From Larkinella sp965227735 (GTDB taxonomy: Bacteria; Bacteroidota; Bacteroidia; Cytophagales; Spirosomataceae), in assembly GCF_965227735.1 (NCBI RefSeq), contig NZ_OZ245776.1:4340001-4404000 (forward strand): a stretch of DNA of 64,000 nucleotides. The letters are read 5' to 3'. Shown in pieces: positions 36,206-44,187 of the stretch. The notes beneath the pieces were generated by a model, which was given only the letters and a program-made list of their open reading frames with translations, was not told where the DNA came from and searched no databases. How positions within the stretch are numbered: the stretch's first letter is position 1; every line of letters starts with the position of its first letter. The translations under genes were made by a program, and so were the position numbers.

Positions 36206-36633
36206 CATTCGTGGCTCCTCTGAACCGAAACCGCCGTGGTTCGGGAATTGGCCCGCAACAACACCAGCGCAATGACAAAAAATACTGATTCGGTCACCAG
36301 CCATTGCCGGCCAAAATCGCCCAGGGCTCCTTCGGCAAAAACCGTAATGGTGCGCGACAGCGCGTAAAAGCCCCATACCAGACACAGAAAAGCCAGGCCT
36401 TTGTTGACATCGGTCACCATCAAATACAGCAGGCTGATGACAATCGTTGCTCCCACGCCCCCATACACGCCCCGGATCGAGCTGAAGGCATCCGTGTTGG
36501 TAAGTTGGACATGAACCAGATCCATGACGGATTGGGGGTTGGAAAAAGCCATGATGCTGACCGTGAGGAGGGCCAGAGCCGAGAGCAGAATGAATCCCTG
36601 AGCGGCCCGTTTTACAATCGTTTGCGTTTGCAT
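36205..36633 (-). CDS. DUF4345-like small membrane protein
   Basis: A 142-residue protein with four hydrophobic segments. The first contains QGFILLSALALLTVSIMAFSNPQSVMDLVHVQL and the third LAFLCLVWGFYALSRTITVFAEG, a layout I associate with DUF4345. I start at 36633 (MQTQTIVKRA); the ATG at 36663 adds ten Thr-rich residues. It is 91 bp downstream of the MarR gene in the same direction and could be in its operon. Function unknown. Confidence 0.6.
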   Translation of the reverse strand: MQTQTIVKRAAQGFILLSALALLTVSIMAFSNPQSVMDLVHVQLTNTDAFSSIRGVYGGVGATIVISLLYLMVTDVNKGLAFLCLVWGFYALSRTITVFAEGALGDFGRQWLVTESVFFVIALVLLRANSRTTAVSVQRSHE

Positions 36634-36724
36634 GTTCGTCGTAGTTGTTGGTTTACGAGGCAAAGTTGCAGACGTTTTTCGTCAGAAATCTTGGTCTTGA
36701 CCAGGATTTTAGCAGAAGATCAAC

Positions 36725-37432
36725 CTACGGAACCATCCGGTCATACACCTCGTCGAACCCGGCGTTTTTGCTCAGTTTGTAATGCTCCGCATGGTAGCGG
36801 TCGAGCTTGTCCAGAATCTGGATCAGCAGGGCTTTTTCACTCTCGGTCAACGAACTGTAGGCAACATCGGCCACCCGGTTCATCACCGGAAAACACTGCT
36901 GAAGAATGGTCAGGCCCGCTTTGGTGATGCGCAGGCGTTTGGAACGCCGGTCGTTTTCGTCCGGAAATTCTTCAATGTAGCCCATGCCCACCAGCCGGTT
37001 CACCACGTCGATTCCGGAGGCAAACTCCACCATCATTTCGTAAATCAACTCGCTTTTCTTGGGCGTCCCCATTTGCGCCAGCACAATCAGGTAAACCGGC
37101 TCGTCGATGCTTTTGAAGTTGAGCGGAAACATGGCCTTTTTGGAATAAAAATAACCATACTTCGACAACCGCCCGATCAATGCCGCCAGCCGCGCCGACG
37201 GCCGGATCTCGGTCAGCGACCGATTGGCGGTTCCCGTTAGGCTCTCCACCCATTTTTCATCGTATAACCCATCCGGAGAAGCCACCGGCTGGTGCTGGTT
37301 GAGGGTCGCGGGCTGCGCGGTTTCGGTTAAATAATGCAGGCAAAATCCGGCCACATCCGCATCGGGCGTGGCCTCACTATACCTGGCCCAGGCATTCACT
37401 AAATCAACAAGCTGCTGTTCTCCCCGGTCCAT
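36725..37432 (-). CDS. MarR-family transcriptional regulator with N-terminal extension
   Basis: A 235-residue protein. The winged helix lies in about residues 110-180 (TPKKSELIYEMMVEFASGIDVVNRLVGMGYIEEFPDENDRRSKRL), with the typical DRRSK wing. An N-terminal extension of about 80 residues, rare in MarR proteins of 140-160 residues, has no motif I recognise. It is divergent from the four-gene ABC efflux operon with a 162-bp intergenic region holding an inverted repeat, so it probably controls that operon in response to an exported compound. Confidence 0.82.
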   Translation of the reverse strand: MDRGEQQLVDLVNAWARYSEATPDADVAGFCLHYLTETAQPATLNQHQPVASPDGLYDEKWVESLTGTANRSLTEIRPSARLAALIGRLSKYGYFYSKKAMFPLNFKSIDEPVYLIVLAQMGTPKKSELIYEMMVEFASGIDVVNRLVGMGYIEEFPDENDRRSKRLRITKAGLTILQQCFPVMNRVADVAYSSLTESEKALLIQILDKLDRYHAEHYKLSKNAGFDEVYDRMVP

Positions 37433-37520
37433 ATTATTATGATTTCATACAAAATAACGGATAAGCACCCCTATTTAACTACGTAAATAAAATATTTTTT
37501 CAATTTTAGTAAACAATAAT

Positions 37521-37574
37521 TATGTTTTCGTAGTAATATTGCAAATGTACACAGTTTATAATTACGAAAGCATA
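37521..37574. promoter_or_regulatory. Separated inverted repeat in the MarR/ABC divergent region
   Basis: TATGTTTTCGTA (37521-37532) and TACGAAAGCATA (37563-37574) are reverse complements at 11 of 12 positions with a 30-bp spacer, giving 42 bp centre to centre (about four helical turns). The region is AT-rich and ends 20 bp before the ABC ATPase start. The arrangement suits binding of a dimeric regulator at two sites. Assignment to the adjacent MarR protein is inference. Confidence 0.35.
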
Positions 37575-37594
37575 GTTTTGGTCCCCAAATAAAA

Positions 37595-38314
37595 ATGCCA
37601 CGACTGAATTTCTATACTCCTTCAAAACCAATGATAGCAGAACTGAAAAACGTTGGAAAGGAATACCAAACCGGCGACCAAACCATTGTGGCCCTGCAAC
37701 CCACCACCCTGCAATTGAACGAGGGGGAACTGTTGCTCATCATCGGACCGTCGGGTTCGGGCAAAACCACCCTGCTCTCGCTGTTGGGTTGTGTCATCTA
37801 TCCCAGCTACGGCGACCTTTGGGTCGATGGAAAGTATGTCAATAAGTTGAATCAGAGCGAATTGGCTCGTCTCCGGCTCAACACCATCGGATTTGTGTTC
37901 CAGAATTTCAACCTGCTGGCTCCTCTCACCGCCGAAGAGAACGTGATCATGCCGCTGAAACTACAGGGCGTGAACAGCTCCGAAGCCCGCGCCCGCACTG
38001 AACAAGCCCTCAAAACCGTGGGCATGACCGACCGGCGTAAAAATCTGCCGAAACAGCTGTCGGGCGGGCAGCAGCAGCGGATCGCCATCGCCCGCGCCCT
38101 CGTCACGAACCCCCGGCTGGTGCTGTGCGACGAGCCAACGGCATCGCTGGACAAAAATTCGGTGGGCATTGTCATGCAGGAACTCCGCACACTGGCCGAC
38201 GAAGGCAAGTCGGTAGCCGTTGTAACCCACGATCCCCGCCTGAAACAATACGCCCACCGGATCGTGGAAGTCGATAACGGGGTAGTAAACGAAGTGAACG
38301 AATTTAACGACTAA
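37595..38314 (+). CDS. ABC transporter ATP-binding protein (MacB/LolD/DevA type)
   Basis: A 239-residue ATPase. Walker A is GPSGSGKTTLLSLLG, the signature motif LSGGQQQRIAIARAL and Walker B LVLCDEPTASLD, followed by VVTHD with the switch His. ATG 37595 is used; an in-frame ATG at 37631 (MIAELKNVGKEY) fits family N-termini equally well. First gene of an operon with the adaptor (4-bp gap), the FtsX-type permease and TolC, forming a tripartite ABC efflux system comparable with DevBCA or MacAB-TolC. Confidence 0.92.
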   Translation: MPRLNFYTPSKPMIAELKNVGKEYQTGDQTIVALQPTTLQLNEGELLLIIGPSGSGKTTLLSLLGCVIYPSYGDLWVDGKYVNKLNQSELARLRLNTIGFVFQNFNLLAPLTAEENVIMPLKLQGVNSSEARARTEQALKTVGMTDRRKNLPKQLSGGQQQRIAIARALVTNPRLVLCDEPTASLDKNSVGIVMQELRTLADEGKSVAVVTHDPRLKQYAHRIVEVDNGVVNEVNEFND

Positions 38315-38318
38315 GGCT

Positions 38319-39263
38319 ATGAAACCGGTTTACTTATTTGGTCTATTGATTGGACTCGCGTCCTGTGGAGGTAGCAAAGACAAGACTGCGGAGTCGCAGG
38401 ATTCTGTTCGGACGGTGCAAACGCCGAAGCGCATCGACGAGGTGCTGGGCATCGCGGTGATCGAACCGGCAAAACGGATCAGCCAGTTATCCGCCGAAAC
38501 AGGTGGGCTGGTCAAGAGCATTGCCGTCAATATTGGTGAAGAAGTAAAAAAAGGACAGGTGATTCTGACGATGGATAACGCCGTCGAATCGGCTCAACTA
38601 CGGCAAGCCAGCGTTAAAATCAAAACCCAGCAGGACGCCATCGAAACCGCCCGGCAAAACGTGCAGACGCTGCGCGTACAACTGCAAAAAGCCGAGGCCG
38701 ATCTGCAACGCAACCAGACGCTGTTTGCCGGGAAAGCCCTGACGCAGAAGGATCTGGACGATTCGAAGTATGAAGTGACGAACCTGCAACAGCAAATCCG
38801 GGCGTCGGAAGCGCAGGTTCGGGAGGCTCAAGGGCGCATTAGTGAACTCCGGGCCGACGTCCAGTATGCCTCGACGGTGGCCGGGCTGAAAACCGTGAAA
38901 GCACCCGAAGATGGCACGTTGCTGAGTCTGGATGCCAAAGTAGGCCAGTTTTTGTCCAGCAACCAGTCCATCGGCGATTTTGCCCCGGCGGGTCCGCTGG
39001 TGGCCTTGACCGAAATCGACGAACTGTTTGCGCTGAAAGTGAAAGTGGGCCAGAAAGCCTACATCCGACCCCAGGGCAGCGACGAACGATTGACCACGGG
39101 AACGGTGGTGCTGACGTCGCCCTACCTCCGCAAAAAATCGCTCTTTGCCGACAATGCCGCCAACCTCGAAGACCGGCGCGTTCGCGAAGTTCGGGTACAA
39201 CTGGACGAGCCAGGCAACGTCATCATCGGGGCCCGGGTCGAGTGTCTCATTTCCATTCAATAA
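38319..39263 (+). CDS. HlyD/DevB-type periplasmic adaptor, lipoprotein
   Basis: A 314-residue adaptor. The N-terminus has a lipobox (LIGLASCGGSKDK), placing it at the inner-membrane periplasmic face. A biotinyl-lipoyl-type segment (GGLVKSIAVNIGEEVKKGQVI), a long coiled-coil hairpin (about residues 90-190, KIKTQQDAIETARQNVQTL onward) and a beta barrel (APEDGTLLSLDAKVGQFL) follow. It should connect the FtsX-type permease to the TolC channel encoded in the same operon. Confidence 0.88.
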   Translation: MKPVYLFGLLIGLASCGGSKDKTAESQDSVRTVQTPKRIDEVLGIAVIEPAKRISQLSAETGGLVKSIAVNIGEEVKKGQVILTMDNAVESAQLRQASVKIKTQQDAIETARQNVQTLRVQLQKAEADLQRNQTLFAGKALTQKDLDDSKYEVTNLQQQIRASEAQVREAQGRISELRADVQYASTVAGLKTVKAPEDGTLLSLDAKVGQFLSSNQSIGDFAPAGPLVALTEIDELFALKVKVGQKAYIRPQGSDERLTTGTVVLTSPYLRKKSLFADNAANLEDRRVREVRVQLDEPGNVIIGARVECLISIQ

Positions 39264-39283
39264 GGTAAAAACCGCCTTTTGCC

Positions 39284-40408
39284 ATGTTTAGAATTGCGTT
39301 CAAATTCATCCGGTATGATGTGGCCAAGTCGCTCGGCGCACTGGCTGGTATCGTGATTTCGGTGTTTCTGGTGGGGCAGCAGGCCGGTATTTTCATCTTC
39401 CTGACCGACGCCATGCGGAGCATTGTCGACAACAACAAGGGCTACATCTGGGTGACGGACGAAACCACGACCAACGCCAACCAGCTCAGCCAGCTCGACG
39501 TTCGGAAAGGCTACGAAATCGGTTCGCTGCCGGGCGTAGAGCGGGTTTATCCGGTGGTCATCGCCGGAGCCGGGGCCAAATTCGCCAACGGCACCACGAG
39601 CGGTTTTTCGCTGATCGGCTCCGAAGCCCCCGCTTTTGTCGGCGGCCCGTGGCGGCTCTACACCGCCAAACCGGCCGACATGATTCCGGAAGGCGCACTG
39701 ATTACGGATTTCTACGACGCCAAAGCCCTCGGCGGACTCAAACCCGGCGATTATTTCGAAGTCAACGGAAAGAAGGTGTACAACGCCGGTCTGACGCGGG
39801 GTGCGCGCTCGTTTGGCGGGGGATTACTGGCGTTCACGACCATCGAACGCGCCCGGTATCTGGCCAACGTCCCCACCAACAAAGTGAGTTTTTACCTTGT
39901 CAAACCCAAAACTGGTGTTCTGGAGGCAACGGTTATTCGGCAGATTAACCAGAGCATCACCGGGGTCCGGGCCTGGAATGCCGACGATCTCTCGCAGGTT
40001 ACGGTCAAAACCGTGTTGGCGACCAACGGCATTGCGGCTTCGTTCGGTAGTCTGATCGGTTTTGCGGTCATTTCCGGCCTGGTCATCATTGGATTAACGC
40101 TCTATTCGGCGGCCATCGACCGCATCAAGGATTACGGCACACTCAAAGCAATTGGCGCCACCAACGGTTACGTCAGCCGCCTGATTCTGACACAGGCACT
40201 CCTGTTTGCCGTCGTGGGCTACGTGGTTGGCCGGGGATTGGCCGAGGCTTTCCGGCTGGGCATTGCGCAGTCGGGAACGCTGTTTTTCTTCCCGATCTGG
40301 TTCGAATACGCCCTGTTCGTTATCACGCTGGTCATCTCGCTGGGCGGCTCGGTATTCGCCATCCGACGCATCAACTCGCTGGAACCGGCCACGGTTTTCC
40401 GGGGGTAG
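39284..40408 (+). CDS. ABC transporter permease, FtsX/DevC type
   Basis: A 374-residue permease with one N-terminal helix (AGIVISVFLVGQQAGIFIFL), a large periplasmic domain of about 200 residues and three C-terminal helices (GLVIIGLTLYSAAIDRIKDYGTLKAIGATNGYV). This is the FtsX/MacB four-helix plan, and the KAIGA motif in the coupling region is typical. Because the ATPase is encoded separately, it resembles DevC rather than the fused MacB. The periplasmic domain gives no hint of substrate. Confidence 0.88.
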   Translation: MFRIAFKFIRYDVAKSLGALAGIVISVFLVGQQAGIFIFLTDAMRSIVDNNKGYIWVTDETTTNANQLSQLDVRKGYEIGSLPGVERVYPVVIAGAGAKFANGTTSGFSLIGSEAPAFVGGPWRLYTAKPADMIPEGALITDFYDAKALGGLKPGDYFEVNGKKVYNAGLTRGARSFGGGLLAFTTIERARYLANVPTNKVSFYLVKPKTGVLEATVIRQINQSITGVRAWNADDLSQVTVKTVLATNGIAASFGSLIGFAVISGLVIIGLTLYSAAIDRIKDYGTLKAIGATNGYVSRLILTQALLFAVVGYVVGRGLAEAFRLGIAQSGTLFFFPIWFEYALFVITLVISLGGSVFAIRRINSLEPATVFRG

Positions 40409-40519
40409 TATCATTGAGCGATTGTGTGACGGGGCCGCCAGCGCGGTGAGCTAATGAGTGGTCATGCCCGGCCATTCGTCTTCATTGGTCAATATTCTTT
40501 ATTTTCAACAAGATACACT

Positions 40520-41878
40520 ATGAAACCGGCCGTATTCCAACGTTCCTTTTTCTTCTTTAGCTTCATGGTGGTAGCCCGATTCGCGCTTTTGCTCGTCGGT
40601 CTGCTTTCATTCCATCACGCATTCGCTCAATCGCTCAATACTAAAATCACGCTCGCTCAGGCGTTGCAACAGGCGCAGGCGAACCGGCTGGAACTGACGA
40701 ATCAGCGGTTGCAAACTCAGATTACGGAGAGTGACGAAGCCCGGCGACGCGCCCAATGGCAGCCGCAGCTCAATACCGGAGCCGATTTTCGCTGGAACAC
40801 ACAGATTCAGCGGAGCGTGATCAAAAATGCGCCGTTCGCCAACGGGCAGGATCTGGTGTTGCGGTTTGGGACACCTTTCAATAACGTTCTGAACGTTCAG
40901 GCCGAGCAGAAAGTCTACGACGCCCAAAGCCGCATCGATCGTTCGATCAACCGGTTGAATGCTGAAAACCAGCAAACCACACTGGAAACGCGAAACATTG
41001 AAGTACGGCAACAGGTGACCGAAGCCTATTACCAAGCGGTATTCAATCGCGAGAAACAGCGGCTGTCGGAACGCGCGCGCAGCCGGGCGCAGGGCTATCT
41101 GGAACAGGCGCAGATCCGTTTTCGGGCCGGGACGTTGCTGGAAAGCGAGTTCGACCGGTTTTCGCTGGACCTCAGCAATGCCGAACTGACCTACCGCAAC
41201 GACCAGCGCGATTATGCGCTGAGTCTGGAAAATCTTCGGTACCGCATCAACGCCCCGCAACCCGTTGAACCCGCCGATTCGCTCCGGGCCTTGTTTGCGG
41301 AGTTTCAAACGCTGGAACTGGCTCCCGGCAATCGCCCGGAACTGCGGACGGAAGAACTCAACCGGCAGGTAAACGAACTCAACCAGCGCCGGGAGCAGGC
41401 CCGGCTGGTACCGGTCGTAACGGCCTATGGCGCCTACTTTGCCCAGCAATTTTCCGATGCCTTCAATCCGTTCCAGAGCGGAACCTGGTTTCCGTACAAT
41501 TACGTGGGTCTACGGGTCAACGTCCCGGTGTTCGACGGGCGGCAAACGCGGCTGAACAAACAGGACTACGTCCGGCGGGCGCAGATCAATCAGAACACGC
41601 TTCAGCAATTGAAAAACGACTTTGACTACGAACTCCGGGCGGCCCGGAACACCCTCGATCAGGCCCGCGAGAACCTTGCCGAAACGCAGAAGAACATCAC
41701 CCAGGCCCAGAACATTCTGGCCATCGACCGCGTCCGTTTCGACGCCGGGACGTTGCTGCTGGCCGACTTTCGCAACAGCGAATACAGCCTGCAACAGGCC
41801 GAAAACAACTACCTCCGGGCGGTTTATGACGTGTTGCTCGGGCAGGTTCAGGTTCGGAAAGCGTTGGGTAATTTGTAA
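40520..41878 (+). CDS. TolC-family outer-membrane efflux protein
   Basis: A 452-residue outer-membrane factor. I start at ATG 40520 (MKPAVFQRS) because a signal peptide follows (cleavage near HHAFAQ); the frame is open further upstream without a signal-like start. Two long helical repeats with internal homology (LTLAQALQQAQANRLELTN and the later AARNTLDQARENLAETQKNITQAQNIL) mark the TolC fold. It is the last gene of the efflux operon, 111 bp after the permease, so a secondary promoter is possible. Confidence 0.9.
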   Translation: MKPAVFQRSFFFFSFMVVARFALLLVGLLSFHHAFAQSLNTKITLAQALQQAQANRLELTNQRLQTQITESDEARRRAQWQPQLNTGADFRWNTQIQRSVIKNAPFANGQDLVLRFGTPFNNVLNVQAEQKVYDAQSRIDRSINRLNAENQQTTLETRNIEVRQQVTEAYYQAVFNREKQRLSERARSRAQGYLEQAQIRFRAGTLLESEFDRFSLDLSNAELTYRNDQRDYALSLENLRYRINAPQPVEPADSLRALFAEFQTLELAPGNRPELRTEELNRQVNELNQRREQARLVPVVTAYGAYFAQQFSDAFNPFQSGTWFPYNYVGLRVNVPVFDGRQTRLNKQDYVRRAQINQNTLQQLKNDFDYELRAARNTLDQARENLAETQKNITQAQNILAIDRVRFDAGTLLLADFRNSEYSLQQAENNYLRAVYDVLLGQVQVRKALGNL

Positions 41879-42037
41879 AAATGGGTGTTCTGATTTGCAA
41901 AGAGATTGAGGAAACCCCGGCGATTGACGGAACCCGGCAAACAGAAGCTACTAAAGGTTTTTTAGAATGAGCGGTTCTTCGGAATAATTTCCATACGGGG
42001 TTTTCTTACTTTTGCCAATCACACAGTCAACGCCCTT

Positions 42038-43171
42038 ATGAAACCGCAGGCCGAGCAGATTATCCGAATCGGGAGTACGAAAGACAAGGACATGCTGTCG
42101 AAACCCCAGAAGGAATTTAACCGCCTGACCCGGAAAATCGAGACGCTGGAAAAAGAACTGGTGGAATACCGGGAGGCTTCGACCCGCATTCAGCAACGGA
42201 TTCAGACCGAACTCCTGCCGTTGCAAACGGAATTTCATCAGCAGCGGGCCGCGCTGGTTCGGGTTTTCGATCGCGCCCACGATTCCGGCGCGTTCAAGGC
42301 CAATGAACGGAAAAAACTGGTCGATATCATCCTGAATCTGACGTATGACCTCATCTCCGAACACGGTCTGAACGATCTGAAACCGATCTACGACAAGTAT
42401 GATGCCGACGGTTTCGATGCCACCAATGCCGAAGCCGATGAACTGACGTCGGAAGCCATGAAGGCGATGTACAGCAGCATGTTCGGCGTTGAATTTGACG
42501 AGGATGCGGACGTAAGCTCCCCCGAAAAAATGGCGGAACACCTGCGGCAAAAACTGGAAGAACAGCAAACCGCCTTTGAGGAACAACAACGGCAAACCGA
42601 GGAGCGACGCGCCCAGCGGCCCAAAACCAAAAAACAACTGGAGCGGGAAGCCAAAAAACAGACCGAAGAACGCAGCATCACGAAAGCCGTGCGGACGGTT
42701 TATATGGATCTGGTAAAGGCCTTTCACCCCGACCGGGAACCCGACGAAGCCGAGAAACTACGCAAAACAGAGGTGATGAAGCGGATTACGGAAGCCTACG
42801 AAAAAAGCGACTTGCTGACCCTGCTCCGTTTGCAACTGGAGTTTAACCGAATCGATCAGGACCACCTCGAAACGCTGGCCGAAGAGCAGTTGAAGTATTA
42901 CAACAAAATTCTGAAACAGCAGACGCAGGAACTGGAAGAGCAGCTTTACGGCCTGCAATCGCAGCTTGCAGCCATCAGTGGGAAATCCCTGCTGTTAGTG
43001 TCGTCACCGATGAGCCTGGAATTTAGCTTCAAAACCGACGTGCAGGAGCTGAAACGCAGCATCAAAAACCTGAAAAATGATCTGAAAGCCTTCCAGGATA
43101 CGGCCGTGATGAAGCAGTGGCTGAAGTCGTACCGGATTCAGAAAGCCGGGGATTTTGACGGTTTTTTCTGA
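42038..43171 (+). CDS. J-domain-like protein with long coiled coils
   Basis: A 377-residue soluble protein. An N-terminal coiled coil (about 20-75) is followed by an acidic region (DADGFDATNAEADE) and a Gln/Glu/Arg-rich coiled coil (165-215). A J-domain-like segment comes next: VYMDLVKAFHPDREPDEAEK with HPD at 230-232, then ITEAYEKSDLLTLLRLQLE. A last coiled coil runs 265-350. The HPD tripeptide is what activates DnaK-type Hsp70 ATPase. No dnaK or grpE is nearby, so it may be an orphan co-chaperone. Relation to the efflux operon upstream (159-bp gap) is unclear. Confidence 0.7.
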   Translation: MKPQAEQIIRIGSTKDKDMLSKPQKEFNRLTRKIETLEKELVEYREASTRIQQRIQTELLPLQTEFHQQRAALVRVFDRAHDSGAFKANERKKLVDIILNLTYDLISEHGLNDLKPIYDKYDADGFDATNAEADELTSEAMKAMYSSMFGVEFDEDADVSSPEKMAEHLRQKLEEQQTAFEEQQRQTEERRAQRPKTKKQLEREAKKQTEERSITKAVRTVYMDLVKAFHPDREPDEAEKLRKTEVMKRITEAYEKSDLLTLLRLQLEFNRIDQDHLETLAEEQLKYYNKILKQQTQELEEQLYGLQSQLAAISGKSLLLVSSPMSLEFSFKTDVQELKRSIKNLKNDLKAFQDTAVMKQWLKSYRIQKAGDFDGFF

Positions 43172-43232
43172 CGGTTACCCTGTCAAAAAACGTTTCAAAT
43201 TTTTTTATTTAAATAAGTTTCTTTATTTTTGA

Positions 43233-43252
43233 TACCTGTTACGTAACAGGTA
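43233..43252. promoter_or_regulatory. Perfect 20-bp palindrome upstream of higB
   Basis: TACCTGTTACGTAACAGGTA is fully self-complementary and lies 61 bp upstream of the higB start in an AT-rich leader. HigBA-type systems are usually autorepressed by the antitoxin on a palindromic operator, so this is the likely HigA site. A second, weaker dyad (AACACG/CGTGTT, 43612-43626) precedes higA. Confidence 0.55.
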
Positions 43253-43313
43253 ATTTACTCTTTGATTATATCTCGGGATAACGGCACAATTTTCCAGACA
43301 AAATCAAAGACCA

Positions 43314-43598
43314 ATGATTGTATCATTCAAGCACAAAGGGTTGAAGCAGCTCTTTGAAGAAGGCACTGAATCGGGCTTACCATCAAAGCAGATTCCAAGG
43401 ATAAAACATATTCTTTCTTTACTGAACGTTGCCAGAGACCCCAGCGGCTTAAATTTCCCCGGCTCCAACTTTCATCCTTTAAAAGGAAACAGGAAAGGAG
43501 AATATGCGGTCAGTGTAACGGGTAATTATCTTATAACTTTTCGCTTTGATAAAAAGAGAGCCGAAGCTCATGATGTCAATTACGAAGATTATCACTGA
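43314..43598 (+). CDS. higB: HigB-type toxin of a type II toxin-antitoxin system
   Basis: A 94-residue basic protein of the RelE/ParE superfamily, HigB group. It starts MIVSFKHKGLKQLFEEG, has the family stretch IPRIKHILSLLNVARDPSGLNFPG and FHPLKGNRKGEYAVSVTGNYLITF, and ends DVNYEDYH, the usual C-terminus. HigB toxins cleave ribosome-associated mRNA. Toxin first, antitoxin second is the normal higBA order. AT-rich (20 of 60 G or C at 43501-43560), unlike its neighbours, so the pair was probably acquired. Confidence 0.9.
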   Translation: MIVSFKHKGLKQLFEEGTESGLPSKQIPRIKHILSLLNVARDPSGLNFPGSNFHPLKGNRKGEYAVSVTGNYLITFRFDKKRAEAHDVNYEDYH

Positions 43599-43644
43599 AT
43601 TTATTTAAGTAAACACGTAGCGTGTTGGTTAAATCGAATGTAAA

Positions 43645-43959
43645 ATGAGCACTATGTTTAATCCCTCTCATCCGGGTGCAATTTTAAAGGATTTGTATCT
43701 TGCTGGGGTTGGTTTGACGGTAACAGAAGCTGCAGCATCATTGGGCATCAGCCGAAAGACACTTTCTCAGATCATCAATGGTCATGCGGGAATCAGTCCA
43801 CAGATGGCTCTCACTTTAGCACAGGCATTTCCTACATCAACGCCGGAACAGTGGCTTGATCTTCAACAGCAGTATGATCTGTGGCAAGCCCGGCAGAAGA
43901 AACAGCAGGTCATTGCTCCGCTTTGGCCTGCGAAAAGCAGGATTCCCGCTGCTCAGTAA
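43645..43959 (+). CDS. higA: HigA-type antitoxin, XRE helix-turn-helix
   Basis: A 104-residue antitoxin. The start region (MFNPSHPGAILKDLYL) and helix-turn-helix (LTVTEAAASLGISRKTLSQIINGHAGIS) match the HigA family, and PEQWLDLQQQYDLWQARQ is the family C-terminal helix. Start 43645 (MSTMFNP) or 43654 (MFNP) are both possible. It lies 46 bp after higB. It neutralises HigB and probably represses the operon through the palindrome upstream. Its stop codon overlaps TAATTCACGTGAATTA, the first palindrome of the following element. Confidence 0.92.
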   Translation: MSTMFNPSHPGAILKDLYLAGVGLTVTEAAASLGISRKTLSQIINGHAGISPQMALTLAQAFPTSTPEQWLDLQQQYDLWQARQKKQQVIAPLWPAKSRIPAAQ

Positions 43960-44161
43960 TTCACGTGAATTATGGATACGTTCAGTTCTGTTACGATGCC
44001 GTTAGGCATCTGATGTTTGTAGTAGGGATTTCGTATCCTTCCAGCCGCCTGCCGTAAGTAGGCAACGGTTGCCTACTTACGGCAGGCGGCTGGAAATCAG
44101 GCTATTGTTCTATAAACATTCCGTCTCTACGAGACGACACGAGCCATAATTCACTTTAATT
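43957..44161. repeat. About 200-bp imperfect palindromic element after higA
   Basis: The ends are related inverted repeats (GTGAATTATGG near 43964 and CCATAATTCAC near 44143). The centre is a perfect 27-bp hairpin with a CGG loop (44039-44065, 44069-44095). On each side lies a different short hairpin: GATGCCGTTAGGCATC on the left and CGTCTCTACGAGACG on the right. The unpaired flanks ATGTTTGTAG and CTATAAACAT also correspond. No gene is visible. It separates HigBA from the minus-strand importer gene. Confidence 0.75.
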
Positions 44162-44187
44162 ATTTGTTATTTAGCTGGTTAACACTA

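Noticed and set aside
36304..36927. 207-codon plus-strand open frame across the DUF4345-like and MarR genes
   Set aside because: It spans two well-supported minus-strand genes and the gap between them and shows no domain.
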